DNA of 7,207 nt, taken from Parvularculaceae bacterium. GTDB lineage: Bacteria > Pseudomonadota > Alphaproteobacteria > Caulobacterales > Parvularculaceae. The notes under the pieces were generated by a model. That model made no database searches, was not told where the DNA came from, and saw only the letters and a program-made list of their open reading frames with translations. Positions 1 through 6,461 of the stretch are shown here, one piece after another (within the stretch, counting starts at the first letter, position 1; every line of letters begins with the position of its first letter). A program made the translations under genes and the position numbers. The stretch is from NCBI GenBank assembly GCA_004213235.1, contig SHAI01000130.1:1-7207 (forward strand). The letters are read 5' to 3'.

Positions 1-672
1 CGCGGGCGATAAAGGTGCGGACGCGGCCCCCGGCGCTGATGCAGCGGCGGTTTGCGACGCCAATGGCGTTGCAGCCGCGGACGGCGCGCCCCCCTGCTCA
101 ATCACCGCCAGGACAGAGCCAACGGGCACCGTGTCGCCTTCTGCGCCACGCACCTCGCGAATAACGCCACTGACCGGCGCGGCAACGTCCATAGCGGCCT
201 TGTCCGTTTCAAGAGTAACAATTGCATCGTCAACTGAAACGCTGTCACCAACATTTTTCAGCCATTCACCGATGTCCGCTTCGGTCACGCTCTCCCCGCC
301 CTCGGGGACCACAACCTCAACCATCTTGCCACCACCAGCGGACGCGGCCGGGGCCGCCGTTGGCGCCGCACTCGCTCCCGGGCCATCACTCGCTCCCGCA
401 CCGGCACTCGCCCCCACATCGCCGCCAGTCTCGATCCGGGCAAGCAACGCGCCGACGGGAACCGTATCACCTTCCGCCCCCTGAACCTCAACAATTACGC
501 CAGCCGCCGGCGCGGCAACATCCATTGCCGCTTTATCGGTTTCCAGACTGACGATTGGCTCGTCTACCGAGACGTGATCGCCAATCTTTTTCAGCCATTC
601 TCCGATATCAGCCTCCGTCACGCTTTCTCCCCCTTCAGGGACCACAACGTCGATAATATTTTCAGCGGCCAT
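1..672 (-). CDS. sucB: 2-oxoglutarate dehydrogenase E2 (dihydrolipoyl succinyltransferase), N-terminal part with two lipoyl domains; 3' end outside window
   Basis: This is the first 224 codons of the E2 component of the cytoplasmic 2-oxoglutarate dehydrogenase complex, which moves the succinyl group from E1 to CoA on a swinging lipoyl-lysine. The frame is open from the ATG at 672 to the window edge, so no stop is seen. Two biotinyl/lipoyl domains lie in tandem, at about residues 4-82 and 117-193. Each carries the motif LETDKAAMDV, with the lipoylated lysine predicted at Lys47 and Lys158. An Ala/Gly/Pro/Ser-rich linker (about 84-116) separates them, and a second Ala/Pro-rich linker starts near 195. 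The subunit-binding and catalytic domains must lie beyond position 1. The gene begins 74 bases after the sucA stop; a purine-rich GAAAGAA about 8 bases upstream is a weak ribosome binding site. PDH E2 (aceF) also has multiple lipoyl domains, but the position after sucA and the VPEGGESVTEADIGEW-type start point to SucB. Confidence 0.93.
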   Translation of the reverse strand, partial: MAAENIIDVVVPEGGESVTEADIGEWLKKIGDHVSVDEPIVSLETDKAAMDVAAPAAGVIVEVQGAEGDTVPVGALLARIETGGDVGASAGAGASDGPGASAAPTAAPAASAGGGKMVEVVVPEGGESVTEADIGEWLKNVGDSVSVDDAIVTLETDKAAMDVAAPVSGVIREVRGAEGDTVPVGSVLAVIEQGGAPSAAATPLASQTAAASAPGAASAPLSPA

Positions 673-746
673 TTTATTGGTTCTTTCTTCAGTTCGAAGG
701 GTGGCAGCGACACGCGCGCCGGTGATGATTCGAGTGTTGTATCAAT

Positions 747-3743
747 TTATACGGTGAGCGCTTCATCGAGAAACGCGGCAAGTTCCTGCTTGTGACGCGA
801 CATAAGGCCCGTTGCGGGCGAGGCTGATGCGGCGCGCCCGGCATAGCGCGCGCGCGCAGATCGGGCACCGATCTGACCGAGTGTCCATTCAATATTCGGT
901 TCCATAAAGAACCATCCCCCCATATTTTTCGGCTCTTCCTGGCACCAGACCATATCGGCATTACGGAAGCGCGAAAGCTCCTTAATCATCGATTGCGCCG
1001 GGTAGGGATAAAATTGCTCAACGCGCAAGAGATAGACATCATTAATGCCACGCTTTTCGCGTTCTTCCTCTAGGTCATAATAGACCTTGCCGGAACAGAT
1101 CACGACGCGCTTGATGTCGTCATCAGGGACCAGCTTGATGGGGGAGTCTTTCTTATACTCCGCATCATCCCACAAAACCCGGTGAAATGACGAACCAGGC
1201 CCCATCTCTTCCAGCGTGGAGACACATTTCTTGTGCCGCAGAAGCGATTTTGGCGTCATAATCACCAATGGCTTGCGGAAATTACGCTTCATCTGCCGGC
1301 GGAGAATATGGAAATAATTCGCCGGTGTCGTGCAGTTCGCCACCTGGATATTATCATGGGCGCACATCTGTAAAAACCGCTCTAACCGGGCAGAGGAGTG
1401 CTCTGGCCCTTGGCCTTCATATCCATGCGGAAGCAACAGAACCAGACCAGACATGCGCAACCATTTGCGTTCACCAGACGTGATAAACTGGTCAATCATG
1501 ACCTGTGCGCCATTGGCGAAATCACCGAACTGACCTTCCCAAAGGACAAGATATTTCGGGTTGGCGAGTGAATAGCCGTATTCGAACCCCATGACCGCAA
1601 ATTCTGACAAATTAGAGTCATGGACTTCGAACCTGCCACTTGCTCCGTCCAGGGTCTGCAGGGGCGTGTAATTTTCTTCCGTGTCCTGGTTGATGAAAAC
1701 CGAATGGCGTTGGGAGAACGTGCCGCGGCGGGAATCCTGCCCGGACAGGCGAACGCCGTAGCCTTCCTGGATCAATGACCCAAAAGCCAACGCTTCGCTA
1801 CTTGCCCAGTCGATATTTTCGCCGGCCTCAAAGGTATTTTGCCGCTGCTTCAAGACCCGCTTCAACGTGCGATGGACCTTGAAGTCATCAGGATAGGAAC
1901 AGGTGTGGATACCAATTGACCGCAGCTTTTCGGTATCCACGGCGGTCTCGCCACGGCGGTCATCATCCTCAGGCTGCGCGTACCCTGACCACTGCCCGTC
2001 CAGCCAGTCGGCCTTGTTCGGCTTGAATTCGGTGGCGGCTTCAAACTCTTTTTCCAGAAACTGGCGGAAGCCTTCGCGCTCGCCTTCGCCCCATCCGCCG
2101 GGAATTTCACCTTCCGACTCAAGCCGGCCGGAATAAATCTCAAGCGTCGTCTTGTGGGACTTGATTTTGCGATACATGAGCGGCTGGGTAAAGCTTGGTT
2201 CATCGCCCTCATTGTGCCCAAAACGCCGATAGCAGAACATGTCGATGACAACGTCACCGCCGAATTTCTGACGATATTCCGTTGCAATTTTCGCCGCGTA
2301 AACCACCGCTTCCGGGTCATCGCCATTGACGTGAAAAATTGGCGCTTCGACCATTTTTGCCACATCCGACGGATAAGGCGAGGACCGCGCAAATTTCGGG
2401 CTGGTCGTAAAGCCGATCTGATTGTTCACGATAAAGTGGATCGTACCGCCACAACGATACCCGCGCAGCTCCGACAACCCCAAACATTCAGCGACAACAC
2501 CCTGGCCGGCAAATGCCGCATCACCATGCAGCAATAGCGGCAGAACATGTCCGCGTGACTGGTCCATCTCGCCCGGATCAATGCGATCCTGTTTGGAGCG
2601 CGCCTTCCCCATCACAACAGGGTCTACAGCTTCAAGATGCGACGGGTTCGCCGTGAGCGACAGGTGCACCCGGTTGCCATCAAACTCCCGGTCTGACGAG
2701 GCTCCCAAATGGTATTTTACATCGCCCGACCCCTCCACGCCGTCCGGGGTAACAGAGCCACCCTGAAATTCATGGAATATATGATGATATGGCTTGCCCA
2801 TCACAGCGGCGAGAACATTCAGGCGCCCACGGTGGGGCATGCCGATGATGATCTCTTTGACACCCAAAGCACCACCGCGTTTGATGATCTGCTCAAGGGC
2901 CGGGACCATGGCTTCAGCCCCATCAAGACCAAATCGCTTGGTGCCAGTATATTTCGTCTGCAGAAAAGTCTCAAAACCTTCCGCCTCAACCAGTTTCTTC
3001 AAAATCGCTATTTTGCCTTGCGGCGTGAAACTTATCTCTTTGTCGCGACCTTCAATGCGCGCCTGAAGCCATTGTTTTTGCTCAGGGTTAGTGATGTGCA
3101 TGAACTCCACGGCGAAGGTGCCACAATAGGTGCGGCGGACAATCTCCAGAATTTCACGTAAAGTTGCCGTCTCCAGACCGAGGACGTGGTCGATGAAAAT
3201 CGGCCGATCCATATCCGCTTCGCTGAAACCATAGTTCGACGGCTCGAACTCCGGATGGCGCATCGGGACCGACAGGCCCAAGGGGTCAAGGTCTGCCACC
3301 AGGTGCCCGCGAATCCGGTAAGCACGGATCAACATCAAGGCCCGCAGGCTATCGCGCGTTTCCTGGCGAACCTGATCGACAGAGAGCGACCGCCCGGCAG
3401 CCGATGCACGCGCTTCGATTTTCTTTTCGAGGACTTTTTCCGCCTCGCCCCAATTGCCATCCAGAACGGCAGTTGCTTCGCCATTTGGTGCCGGCGGCCA
3501 ATCCTGCCGGAACCAGCTCGGTCCGCGCGCGCCCGCATCATCGCCAAGCGCGTCGAAATAGCGCCGCCAATCCGCAGATACAGAAGAAGGGTCATTCAGA
3601 AAAGACGCATGCAACGCCTCAAGATATTGGGCATTGCCGCCAGAAAGGATGGTCTCATCCTCTCTTTCCGAGGAAGAATCCGGAGAAGAAGATGCCCCAC
3701 CTGCCCCGAGTTCAGGGTTTGGACCGTTGCTATATTTCGCCAT
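747..3743 (-). CDS. sucA: 2-oxoglutarate dehydrogenase E1 component (thiamine diphosphate-dependent)
   Basis: E1 of the 2-oxoglutarate dehydrogenase complex decarboxylates 2-oxoglutarate and succinylates the lipoyl group of SucB. I chose the ATG at 3743 (998 aa); an in-frame GTG at 3752 would add three residues, and neither has a strong ribosome binding site. Numbering from the ATG: residues 37-65 form the N-terminal E1o segment (NAQYLEALHASFLNDPSSV) implicated in complex assembly. GMPHRGRLNVL (301-311, His304) and NPSHLE (366-371, His369) match the active-site histidines of the family. GDAAFAGQGVVAE (407-419) with NNQIGFTT (440-447) forms the thiamine diphosphate/Mg site. YRRFGHNEGDEP (505-516) is also conserved. 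The transketolase-like pyrimidine domain follows (about 640-840, with QRHSVF at 678-683), then the C-terminal OGDH domain. Length is normal and the frame is intact. It lies 102 bases after sucD and 74 before sucB, consistent with one operon. Confidence 0.98.
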   Translation of the reverse strand: MAKYSNGPNPELGAGGASSSPDSSSEREDETILSGGNAQYLEALHASFLNDPSSVSADWRRYFDALGDDAGARGPSWFRQDWPPAPNGEATAVLDGNWGEAEKVLEKKIEARASAAGRSLSVDQVRQETRDSLRALMLIRAYRIRGHLVADLDPLGLSVPMRHPEFEPSNYGFSEADMDRPIFIDHVLGLETATLREILEIVRRTYCGTFAVEFMHITNPEQKQWLQARIEGRDKEISFTPQGKIAILKKLVEAEGFETFLQTKYTGTKRFGLDGAEAMVPALEQIIKRGGALGVKEIIIGMPHRGRLNVLAAVMGKPYHHIFHEFQGGSVTPDGVEGSGDVKYHLGASSDREFDGNRVHLSLTANPSHLEAVDPVVMGKARSKQDRIDPGEMDQSRGHVLPLLLHGDAAFAGQGVVAECLGLSELRGYRCGGTIHFIVNNQIGFTTSPKFARSSPYPSDVAKMVEAPIFHVNGDDPEAVVYAAKIATEYRQKFGGDVVIDMFCYRRFGHNEGDEPSFTQPLMYRKIKSHKTTLEIYSGRLESEGEIPGGWGEGEREGFRQFLEKEFEAATEFKPNKADWLDGQWSGYAQPEDDDRRGETAVDTEKLRSIGIHTCSYPDDFKVHRTLKRVLKQRQNTFEAGENIDWASSEALAFGSLIQEGYGVRLSGQDSRRGTFSQRHSVFINQDTEENYTPLQTLDGASGRFEVHDSNLSEFAVMGFEYGYSLANPKYLVLWEGQFGDFANGAQVMIDQFITSGERKWLRMSGLVLLLPHGYEGQGPEHSSARLERFLQMCAHDNIQVANCTTPANYFHILRRQMKRNFRKPLVIMTPKSLLRHKKCVSTLEEMGPGSSFHRVLWDDAEYKKDSPIKLVPDDDIKRVVICSGKVYYDLEEEREKRGINDVYLLRVEQFYPYPAQSMIKELSRFRNADMVWCQEEPKNMGGWFFMEPNIEWTLGQIGARSARARYAGRAASASPATGLMSRHKQELAAFLDEALTV

Positions 3744-3845
3744 CACGCGCACCGAGATTTATTAATGGAGCGACCACGACCTAACTATGCCAAACACGCC
3801 CCGTTTCAATGGTAAACAGAAGTGTATTCATGAACGTTTAATTGT

Positions 3846-4745
3846 TTATTTTTTGAGAACATCCAGCAGCGTTCTTCCCATTGATGCCGGAGTCGGCGAT
3901 ACGGCGATGCCGGCGGACTTCATGGCTTCGATCTTCGCCTCGGCCGTATCGTCCGCGCCAGAGACCAGCGCGCCAGCATGTCCCATCCGCCGGCCGGGGG
4001 GCGCAGTAACACCTGCGATGAAGCCAACCGTTGGCTTCTTGACTTTGTTTTCAGCGAGAAATTTCGCCGCATCAGCCTCCGCCGAACCGCCGATCTCGCC
4101 AATCATGATGATGGAATGGGTGTCCTCATCGGCAAGGAATAATTCCAAGACATCAATAAAGTCCGTGCCTTTGACGGGATCACCACCGATACCAACGCAA
4201 GTTGACTGGCCAAGCTCCGCCATCGTTGTTTGATGAACCGCTTCATAGGTCAGCGTGCCGGAGCGCGACACAATACCAACATGACCGTCCCGGTGAATAT
4301 GGCCCGGCATAATGCCGATCTTGCATTCATTTGGCGTAATGACGCCCGGACAATTCGGGCCAACGAGTCGCGATGACGACCCCTGCAGGGCCCGGTTCAC
4401 TCTCACCATGTCGAGAACCGGAATGCCTTCAGTGATGCACACAATCAAAGGCACCTCAGCGGCGATCGCCTCAAGAATCGAATCAGCGGCGAACGCCGGC
4501 GGCACATAGATGACCGATGCATCAACGCGCACGCTCTTTTGTGCATCGCTGACTGTATCAAAAACAGGCAGCTGCGCGCCTTTGACCGGATCGCCCGCGA
4601 CCCAGGTCTGCCCACCTTTGCCCGGTGTCACCCCGCCGACCATTTTTGTCCCGTAAGCAATCGCCTGTTCCGTGTGAAACGTGCCCTGACTACCTGTCAG
4701 GCCCTGACAAATAACATTCGTGTTCTTGTCGACGAGGATGGACAT
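3846..4745 (-). CDS. sucD: Succinyl-CoA synthetase (succinate-CoA ligase), alpha subunit
   Basis: This is the CoA-binding alpha subunit of succinyl-CoA synthetase, the TCA enzyme that converts succinyl-CoA to succinate while phosphorylating ADP or GDP. The 299-residue protein has the family's two domains. The N-terminal Rossmann CoA-binding domain contains GLTGSQGT (15-22) and GPNCPG (129-134). The C-terminal flavodoxin-like ligase domain contains SRSGTLTYE (160-168), GEIGG (216-220, Glu217 facing the phosphohistidine) and GRRMGHAGA (251-259) with the phosphorylated His256. The ATG at 4745 is preceded by GGAG (4751-4754) at a 5-base spacing, which supports this start. The enzyme needs the beta subunit SucC, which commonly sits directly upstream of sucD; here the upstream neighbour is a cupin gene and no sucC is present in the window. 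sucA follows after 102 bases. Confidence 0.98.
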   Translation of the reverse strand: MSILVDKNTNVICQGLTGSQGTFHTEQAIAYGTKMVGGVTPGKGGQTWVAGDPVKGAQLPVFDTVSDAQKSVRVDASVIYVPPAFAADSILEAIAAEVPLIVCITEGIPVLDMVRVNRALQGSSSRLVGPNCPGVITPNECKIGIMPGHIHRDGHVGIVSRSGTLTYEAVHQTTMAELGQSTCVGIGGDPVKGTDFIDVLELFLADEDTHSIIMIGEIGGSAEADAAKFLAENKVKKPTVGFIAGVTAPPGRRMGHAGALVSGADDTAEAKIEAMKSAGIAVSPTPASMGRTLLDVLKK

Positions 4746-4797
4746 AGTTGCTCCGGATGGTGGAAGCGCAAGAAGCGCGCGCGGAAAATTAGTGTGA

Positions 4798-4819
4798 CGT
4801 TAAAAGCGGTCTTAACCGC
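4798..4819 (-). terminator. Possible weak terminator or attenuator hairpin in the sucD leader
   Basis: On the minus strand a 5-bp GC-rich stem, GCGGT-TAAG-ACCGC (4806-4819), is followed by TTTTAACG. This has the form of an intrinsic terminator, but the stem and T-run are short. An overlapping alternative pairing, GTTAA with TTAAC (4799-4816), would exclude the first hairpin. It stands about 60 bases before the sucD start, so it could end the cupin transcript or sit in the sucD leader. Confidence 0.3.
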
Positions 4820-4833
4820 GCCGCCCGCCCGGG

Positions 4834-4880
4834 GCAATAAGCAAGACGGTCGATTATTGCTTTGCGAATAAAAATCGTAA
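4834..4880 (-). promoter_or_regulatory. Candidate promoter with overlapping inverted repeat upstream of sucD
   Basis: The 192-bp gap between the cupin and sucD holds a perfect 7-bp inverted repeat, GCAATAA (4834-4840) and TTATTGC (4854-4860), with a 13-base spacer, as for a dimeric regulator site. On the minus strand TTACGA (4875-4880) and AATAAT (4853-4858), 16 bases apart, give a possible -35/-10 pair. The -10 fits well (5 of 6 consensus bases) and the -35 poorly (3 of 6). One arm of the repeat overlaps the -10. This is the most likely control region for sucD-sucA-sucB, but it is inferred from pattern only. Confidence 0.25.
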
Positions 4881-4914
4881 CGTGCGAGAGTGTAAGCTGG
4901 CGCGTAAAGTTTCC

Positions 4915-4926
4915 GCTTGCGCAAGC
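4915..4926. repeat. 12-bp perfect palindrome just after the cupin stop
   Basis: GCTTGCGCAAGC is a perfect palindrome beginning 11 bases beyond the cupin stop codon on the minus strand. No T-run follows on either strand, so it is not a standard terminator. It may be a protein-binding site or chance. Confidence 0.4.
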
Positions 4927-4937
4927 AAGTCCGCACC

Positions 4938-5309
4938 TCAAAGCTGCGGCAACACGTGCTTTGTCTTCTGCGTGACCACATCGCCGGTATTCAGTTCACC
5001 GGGATCAGCAATCATCATGATCCAGCATTCAGCCCCCGCGATGGGGCGATGTTCCACCCCCACCGGGACAACGCAAAAATCCCCCTCGCCGAGGGGCACA
5101 TGCCGCTCTTCGTTGTTTTCCCGAAAGTGCATTTCAAACGCGCCCTTGATGACAAAGAACGCTTCATCAGCCTTGGCGTGGCGGTGCCAGTCAAACGCCC
5201 CTTCGATGCGCGCGAGTCGCACTTCCTGGCCATTTACCCGACCGGCAATGTGGGGCGACCAAATTGTAGAAATCTGATCGAAGCCGCCAGGTATATTGAT
5301 GACGCGCAT
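4938..5309 (-). CDS. Small single-domain cupin protein (123 aa), likely metal-binding, substrate unknown
   Basis: This single-domain cupin beta-barrel protein has both cupin motifs. Motif 1, GAFDWHRHAKADEAFFVIKG (residues 37-56), carries the metal ligands His42, His44 and Glu49. Motif 2, GDFCVVPVGVEH (76-87), carries the fourth ligand His87. It resembles the short conserved bacterial cupins that begin MRVIN.. and end with a DPGELNTGD-type tail (102-110 here). Members are widespread and mostly uncharacterised, so an enzymatic, sugar-binding or sensor role cannot be told apart. No signal peptide or membrane segment is seen, so it should be cytoplasmic. The ATG at 5309 has only a distant AAGG (11 bases away) as a possible ribosome binding site. 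The gene starts 41 bases after the preceding 73-codon gene, and the gap includes part of a 19-bp tandem duplication. Co-transcription with that gene is likely; a link with sucD is doubtful because a 192-bp structured gap follows. Confidence 0.9.
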   Translation of the reverse strand: MRVINIPGGFDQISTIWSPHIAGRVNGQEVRLARIEGAFDWHRHAKADEAFFVIKGAFEMHFRENNEERHVPLGEGDFCVVPVGVEHRPIAGAECWIMMIADPGELNTGDVVTQKTKHVLPQL

Positions 5310-5321
5310 GGGTTTTGCGGC

Positions 5322-5359
5322 CTTGCGTTACCTATTCAACCTTGCGTTACCTATTCAAC
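5322..5359. repeat. Perfect 19-bp tandem duplication at the end of the 73-codon gene
   Basis: The 19-base unit cttgcgttacctattcaac occurs twice head to tail (5322-5340 and 5341-5359) with no mismatch. On the coding strand the unit starts GTTGAATAG, the last two codons and stop of the small gene, so the second copy is a non-coding duplicate in the spacer before the cupin gene. Removing one copy would leave a 22-base spacer instead of 41. Replication slippage is a likely origin; an assembly artefact is possible. Confidence 0.97.
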
Positions 5360-5572
5360 AACGTCACGGCGTACAAACGTCACCGCAAAGAGGGTATCGC
5401 CGTCAAAGAGATCCTGTGGCGGTTCAACACCCTCGATCATCTTGAAAGTACGCGGCGTGATTGAGCCTTCCATACGGTAGCCTTTTTCCGCCATGCGGCC
5501 ACGGTGAAATTCCAGCGCCGCTGCGGTGAACTCGCGCGCCAGGATTGTGATGCGTTCCGGATCTGTGGACAT
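5351..5572 (-). CDS. Small uncharacterised protein (73 aa)
   Basis: I do not recognise this family. The 73-residue product from the ATG at 5572 begins MSTDPERITILAREF, has an N-terminal amphipathic, probably helical half, then GYRMEGSITPRTFKMIEG and DLFDGDTLFAVTFVRRD, which look like beta strands. It has no cysteine, signal peptide or transmembrane segment, so a small soluble cytoplasmic protein is expected. The frame stays open upstream to 5701, but the additional 43 residues look like non-coding translation, and GAGGATGA lies 12 bases before the chosen start. An ATG at 5584 is also possible, though it directly abuts the GAGG. The last two codons and stop (GTTGAATAG) are part of the 19-bp unit duplicated just downstream. 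Its position directly before the cupin gene suggests co-transcription. The patterned sequence and its place in the gene array make it likely to be real; the function is unknown. Confidence 0.65.
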   Translation of the reverse strand: MSTDPERITILAREFTAAALEFHRGRMAEKGYRMEGSITPRTFKMIEGVEPPQDLFDGDTLFAVTFVRRDVVE

Positions 5573-5800
5573 GGGTTTGATCATCCTCGGATATAAAAGC
5601 GTGTAAATTTTTGGCGACGCCCTGACGAGACAGCCCGCGCCAATGCCGGGTTCCGGCAACGTCGTTTCCCACACATATGGCCGTGCGCGCCGCTTGTCCA
5701 CGCAAACCCGGCACGCCAGCGTAACTTTCCTGTTGAAACCTCAGGCATTAGCTTCACGGCGACATGAACCTGCCGGTATTAATCTTGCGATGTGGGCTGG

Positions 5801-6448
5801 TTAGCAACCAAGCGTTCCTGAGCGCAGATAAACCCGCGGGCCTGCGCGCTTTAGATCACGCGGTGTATCAATGTCCGTAAGAGGATCAACCAAACGGGTA
5901 CGAAATGTACCTGGAAGCGACGCTATTGTGTCCTCCAGAGCATATTTTGTCGACCACCGCACGCCCTTGAACAAGTCCGGCGCGCCCCGCGTCCGGGATA
6001 ATCCGATCAGCCAATATCCACCATCGTCAGCCGGGCCGAACACCCCATCACACCCGCGCAAACGATCAATTGCGCGGCGCAGATGGGCAACCCGCAAACC
6101 CGGCGCGTCAGCCCCGATAATCACCACCGGCCCCTTCGGCGCGGCACTCATCGCCGCAGCCATGCGGGCACCAAGGCCGCCGCGGGACTGGCGCACGACC
6201 TGCCATTGGCGCGCCTTTAGCGTTCGCTCAAAAAAACCGCCCGCGGGACCGGAAATAGCGGCCATGGGTCGCCAGAGGCCAAGGCGCGCGCCAGCGTGAA
6301 CCTGCGCAATTGCACTGTCAGTGAAAATCCGGTGCAGCCGTGCAGCCCTGGCAAAACCGACACCGTCCCCGCCGCTTCCCCTGGCGAGCCTTGTTTTCAC
6401 CGCACCCGCGACCGGCTCTTTCATAAATAGAATGAGGGTTGGAGACAT
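5801..6448 (-). CDS. TIGR04282-type glycosyltransferase (rSAM/selenodomain-associated transferase 1; DUF2064)
   Basis: This 215-residue protein is a member of the DUF2064 / COG3222 nucleotidyl- or glycosyltransferase-like family (GT-A fold). Visible family motifs are FMKEPVAGAVKTRL (8-21, the nucleotide-binding start), QSRGGLGARM (87-96), IIGADAPGL (110-118, with the acidic residue expected to bind metal), FGPADDGGYWLIGL (137-150), RWSTKYALEDT (164-174) and DIDTPRDL (192-199). The family is known from neighbourhoods of a radical SAM protein and a selenodomain protein, and from arsenosugar-type clusters; its exact substrate is not settled. The ATG at 6448 lies 13 bases after the stop of the partner transferase gene, with AGGTG only two bases before the start. 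The two are almost certainly co-transcribed and probably act in the same pathway. Length is normal and no catalytic-region motif is missing. The next gene is 228 bases away. Confidence 0.92.
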   Translation of the reverse strand: MSPTLILFMKEPVAGAVKTRLARGSGGDGVGFARAARLHRIFTDSAIAQVHAGARLGLWRPMAAISGPAGGFFERTLKARQWQVVRQSRGGLGARMAAAMSAAPKGPVVIIGADAPGLRVAHLRRAIDRLRGCDGVFGPADDGGYWLIGLSRTRGAPDLFKGVRWSTKYALEDTIASLPGTFRTRLVDPLTDIDTPRDLKRAGPRVYLRSGTLGC

Positions 6449-6461
6449 GGCACCTGCTCTG

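Noticed and set aside
367..415. Repeated cactcgctcccg-like DNA in the SucB linker
   Set aside because: These near-repeats encode Gly-Ala-Ser units of a flexible linker and are explained by that composition; no separate mobile or regulatory role is indicated.
131..484. Plus-strand 117-aa Ser/Ala/Pro-rich frame
   Set aside because: It is antisense to the two lipoyl domains and linker of sucB; its low-complexity composition mirrors the Ala/Gly-rich linker codons on the other strand.
1862..2392. Minus-strand 176-aa open frame
   Set aside because: Same strand but a shifted frame inside sucA, whose own frame carries all the conserved E1 motifs without interruption.
3186..3815. Plus-strand 209-aa open frame
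   Set aside because: It lies antisense to the conserved N-terminal part of sucA, is Arg-rich, and shows no recognisable domain; a composition-driven shadow.
4917..5480. Plus-strand 187-aa open frame
   Set aside because: Antisense across the cupin, the 19-bp repeat and the 73-codon gene; the minus-strand frame shows complete cupin motifs, so this frame is a shadow.
5644..5658. TGCCGG-GTT-CCGGCA hairpin as a terminator after the transferase pair
   Set aside because: The 6-bp stem has no T-run on either strand, so it does not meet the form of an intrinsic terminator.
5573..5701. N-terminal extension of the 73-codon gene to an upstream ATG
   Set aside because: The extra 43 residues look like translated non-coding sequence and no ribosome binding site was evident for that start; the GAGG near 5585-5588 fits the downstream start better.
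5798..5810. TGGTT-AGC-AACCA hairpin overlapping the TIGR04282 stop codon
   Set aside because: Short stem with no following T-run; compatible with chance.
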